From assembly GCA_020205615.1 (NCBI GenBank), contig CM035160.1, positions 124,897,605-124,961,604 of the forward strand: a stretch of DNA of 64,000 nt, read 5' to 3'. Of this stretch, positions 60,871-64,000 are shown piece by piece (positions within the stretch are counted from its first letter, which is position 1; each line of letters starts with the position of its first letter). The translations under genes were made by a program, and so were the position numbers. This DNA is from Panax quinquefolius. Lineage: Eukaryota > Streptophyta > Magnoliopsida > Apiales > Araliaceae. The notes under the pieces were generated by a model, which was given only the letters and a program-made list of their open reading frames with translations, made no database searches and was not told the DNA's origin.

Positions 60871-61666
60871 ACGATTCCAGGGAAGTCCTCATGCACTTAA
60901 TGTTATTTTTATCCAATGAGGGCATTGTGTTACTTAAGTTTGGGGGATTTAATTGTTTAGTTGAATGCATTTTGTTATTTTTGTTTTCATTTCTAGTTTG
61001 CATTATAGATTAGGTGTTTGCATAGTAGTTAGGATTTTGTATTGTTATCATAAATGTTATTTTTGATTAAAAAATAATAATAATAAAAAAATAAAAAATT
61101 AGTTAAATATTGTGTTTGCATATGTCCAACGGTGTTACATTTTCCTGTTATTTGTGGGCCAATGATGAGATTGTGAATAAGTTAACCACTACAGTATTGA
61201 TTATTAGAACTATGAGGCAATTTCTGTTATGAATTGATTCTTGCACTTGTTTGAAACTGTTATAAAAAGGTTAGCACTAATAACATCTTTGTTGACCGGT
61301 CAGTTCAAATTGATACATAAATAGTTTCTAAAGGATAATGCTAGGGTGAACCAGAAAACGATAAGGATAGGCAGTAAAGGCTTAAATTAGGCAAGAACCT
61401 AAGTTTGGGGGAGTATATGTGGGGTATATAAGCTTTGAAAAAAAAAGTAAAAAAATAAATTGATGAAACGTGTTAAGTATTGTGGTGGGTTGAGGAGAAA
61501 CACTCCCCATAAACACAAGCGTGAGATGGAGCGTAAAACGTACTCACCAACCATCTAAAAAAAAGAAGGAATAATGACGGGAAAAGAGCAAAAAGCCCCG
61601 TGTTAAAAAAAAGAGAAAGAAAGAAGATAGTATAAGTATCCTGCATGTATCCTTGAATTTGGTTTT
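60871..61666 (+). mobile_element. Athila-3 3' non-coding region
   Basis: Collinear with Athila-1 41096-41720 and 45460-45540. Two more taagtttggggg copies at about 60935 and 61400. No ORF with a signature. Interrupted by CACTA-2. Confidence 0.8.
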
Positions 61667-61979
61667 CACTACTACAAAACAATAAATAGACAATGCTTAA
61701 ACCACAACGTTTTTTATAAAAACGTTGTGGTATTTTTTTTCACAACGTTTTTAAAAAAAACGTTGTAGATATATATACAAAAACGTTATCTATTTAAAAG
61801 AGCATTTTTTTGGTTTTAATTAGATAACATTTTTTTTAAAAACGTTGTCTATCTGCAAAAACACGGTGGAAAAATAAAAAGACGCGAGAATGGGAGAAAA
61901 AAAAACACGGAGCAAAATCGGCTACCACTGTATTATGTTTCCTACCAGCTACCAACTATTCTTTCTTCTAAATCCCTAA

Positions 61980-62143
61980 ACCCCTATTCAGCAGATTCAG
62001 ATCTTCTTTGTCAAAAATCCACTTCTCGCAAGCCGCCTCACTGGAAGGTGAGGAAACCCGGCCTTCCGGCTTCCGGAGTAGATCGATCTCAGTCCGACGT
62101 CATTTCTCAAGTCTCTGGTTCTCCTCTCCAATATCAAGGTAAG
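61980..62143 (+). pseudogene. Possible captured first exon (unidentified)
   Basis: C-rich, leader-like sequence. A frame from 62048 (MRKPGLPASGVDRSQSDV) ends at a good gtaagc donor near 62138. I do not recognise the product. A ttctcctctccaatatc segment and a tttgtattctaacactatat segment are each repeated within 150 bases. Confidence 0.4.
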
Positions 62144-62587
62144 CTGAATTTGTATTCTAACACTATATATCTCCAGTTCTCCTCTCCAATATCGCTTCAT
62201 AGCTGTGTTGGATTCATGAGATCAGCTTCAGATCCTTGCTTCAGATTTGTATTCTAACACTATATGATTTTGGATTTGGGGTTGTTCTTTTTGTAGTTCA
62301 AGTATATGTATTGTTGTATCACTTCAGATTAGGTTAAGTCATTAACAGAGACATTCTGTGTAATTTTGTGTCTCAAGTTTGTGAGTGTTCACATCTTTTG
62401 TACTCGTTAATTTTGATATAGTGAATTGGTCTTCATCTCCACCTGTAGACGCAGGATAAATGCCTAACCATACATATCTTATGTTATTATTTATGCTGTT
62501 TGCACTTCCGCTTTCATTGTTCATTAGTAGAGTTATTGAAATTTTCATAATACATATGGATATATTTATTCATGGAAAATTTTGCAC

Positions 62588-62740
62588 AGGAGGGAGAGAC
62601 AATGGCAGCAAATGAAGTAGACAAATAATTACCAAGTGTCAAGCATTGGAGCTCTAGTTTTGGTGCTAGAAAAGTATCTGATTCCTGGTGGGAGCTCTGG
62701 ATTCTACCAGAGGGATGGGTTTGCATTTGATGTTGGATCA
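62588..62740 (+). pseudogene. Captured carotenoid isomerase (CRTISO-type) exon fragment
   Basis: The frame 62627-62740 reads [17 protein letters not shown] then [16 protein letters not shown]. This is the N-terminal FAD-binding stretch of plant carotenoid isomerase, the plastid enzyme that converts poly-cis-lycopene to all-trans-lycopene. The preceding ggagggagagacaatggcag fits the glycine-rich GGLVAA nucleotide-binding loop but has an indel. Similarity stops after DVGS. About 50 of more than 500 residues are present, so it is non-functional. A related FAD desaturase is the main alternative. Confidence 0.75.
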
Positions 62741-63593
62741 TTTGAATTCACTTTGTGCGTTGGAGCAGTATCATTTACTTGCTACATGCTTTTTTGAATT
62801 TATTCATGGTTTTGTGTTTCCTTTTTTATTGGTTGGGTGGTAACAGATTGGTGTTTGAATTGCTTATGTGGTTTGTCTTTGCAAGATAATGCTGACAAAT
62901 TGTTTCGTCTAGTTTTTTAGGCAAACTAATTTCTTCAATGAGGTTTGGGTCGGGTATTTTTAGACTTAGGTTAAACCAACTGGCTAGTTGTAGGCTGAGT
63001 CTTAACAATGTAGAGAACTGATCCGATTCAATGAAAAAGACTGTGAAAGTAACTCCTTTCACTCATAAGATGTTGTTATGTGTATGAGAAGTCAATTCAG
63101 TGTATTCTTGAGGAGCTGTTTTTAGTTTCTCCACCTACAGCGGACTAGCCTGTGGAAGTACATGAATTTTATAGGATAATATAACTGATTTAAATTTATT
63201 ACACATGCAAGCTATGAATTATGGTGAAATGGTATGTGATTCACTAAAATCATTGTCCTAAGTTGTTGGCATGCCATTGTACAAGATCTTTGAACTATTT
63301 TCATGCATATCTCTGCACGTGCAATTTGTATTTGTATTTATGTGCTGATCAGGTCATTGTTTCCTTTGTTTCTAGTCCTAGTTTGATGCTAGTTTAGAAT
63401 TAAAATCTCTTTACTTATCAACAAAAAGATGTTCAGAATTTCTCTGTTATTAAGGAATTTCTCTGTTATTGGGATGTAAATGTATTGTACGGTATTAATA
63501 TTCTTTATAATTGACATTATAAAGAATTATTGAGATGTAAACATATTGTATGGTATTAATATTCTTTGTAATTTTAGCTATATGTCATGGCAT
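62741..63593 (+). other. CACTA-2 interior, unassigned
   Basis: No coding signal. It includes a ~62-bp duplication (about 63469-63511 and 63531-63573, tattaatattcttt(a/g)taatt) and could hold intron DNA from the captured gene. Confidence 0.45.
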
Positions 63594-63945
63594 TAGCATA
63601 TTGTAGGTGCATTGGTAATATAGGTGAATCACAACCTTTTTTTTTCTTTTTGTTTTTTTATCTACAACATTTTAAAAATGTTGTATATTTGTATAAACAA
63701 CAACATTTTTATCTAAAAAACGTTGTGGAATCATACCTTCTACAACGTTTTTAAGCATTTGCTAATTTTTGGAAAACAAATCTACAACGTTTTTTTCTTA
63801 AAAAACGTTGTGATTGTGCTTAACTACAACGTTTTAAAAACGTTGTGTAAGGGTGTCAAATAGATAATACCCTTAACCATGACATTTTTTTGACTGAAAC
63901 CACAACGTTTTTTTCGCGTTGTCTATTTACTGTTTTGTAGTAGTG

Positions 63946-64000
63946 ATTGTTTAATTTTAGTTGGGTTGTGCCTATCTTTGAAATTTTTAAGTTTGCACTG
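63946..64000 (+). mobile_element. Athila-3 3' region resumes
   Basis: attgtttaattttagttggg matches Athila-1 near 45530-45556. The 3' LTR lies outside the window. Confidence 0.65.

Larger units (their letters stand above)
61667..63945 (+). mobile_element. CACTA-2: non-autonomous Pack-CACTA with a carotenoid isomerase fragment
   Basis: Terminal repeats CACTACTACAAAACAATAAA (61667) and ...ctgttttgtagtagtg (63945). Flanks are ttt (61664-61666) and att (63946-63948), two of three matching. Subterminal acaacgtt repeats at both ends. The first ~205 and last ~360 bases align with CACTA-1; the interior is different. 2279 bp, no transposase. Confidence 0.9.

Overview
This 64 kb window looks like repeat-rich plant nuclear DNA, almost certainly from a eudicot; the species cannot be fixed from the sequence. 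I found no intact host gene. Almost every base can be assigned to transposable elements: Ty3/gypsy LTR retrotransposons of several lineages (Athila/Tat-like, chromovirus-like and non-autonomous derivatives), one Ty1/copia element, solo LTRs, and two non-autonomous CACTA DNA transposons carrying pieces of host genes. All retroelement coding sequence is broken by stop codons and frameshifts.

The layout is a nest of insertions. Positions 1-4784 hold the 3' end of a chromovirus (integrase, chromodomain-type tail, 3' LTR) inserted in a first Athila-like element (Athila-1: 4785-5933, 41092-41794, 45304-47404). Athila-1 was hit by a minus-strand gypsy element A (5934-41091, target duplication agctt) with ~3.9 kb LTRs and almost no internal region. 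The 3' LTR of A was hit twice. One hit is solo LTR C (6634-13911, duplication tcatc), which in turn received CACTA-1 (8868-12422, duplication tat). The other is gypsy element B (16535-34765, duplication tccgt), which in turn received a copia element (20129-29513). Farther right, Athila-1 also carries a minus-strand solo LTR related to B (41795-45303, duplication aagta).

From 47405 there are two copia LTR fragments, then Athila-2 (LTR, tRNA-Asp-type primer site, gag, start of protease) interrupted by solo LTR D, a short LTR fragment E, and Athila-3. Athila-3 has a truncated LTR fused directly to protease, followed by reverse transcriptase, RNase H, integrase and the extra plant-specific ORF. 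Athila-3 contains CACTA-2 (61667-63945).

The most notable content is the pair of Pack-CACTA elements. They share ~200 bp 5' ends and ~360 bp 3' ends but carry different host cargo. CACTA-1 carries exon fragments that I recognise as RanBP1, an HMG-box protein, a bZIP transcription factor and proline dehydrogenase, all on the same strand and with GT-AG introns kept. CACTA-2 carries a fragment of carotenoid isomerase. All identifications are by eye from family knowledge; no database was searched.
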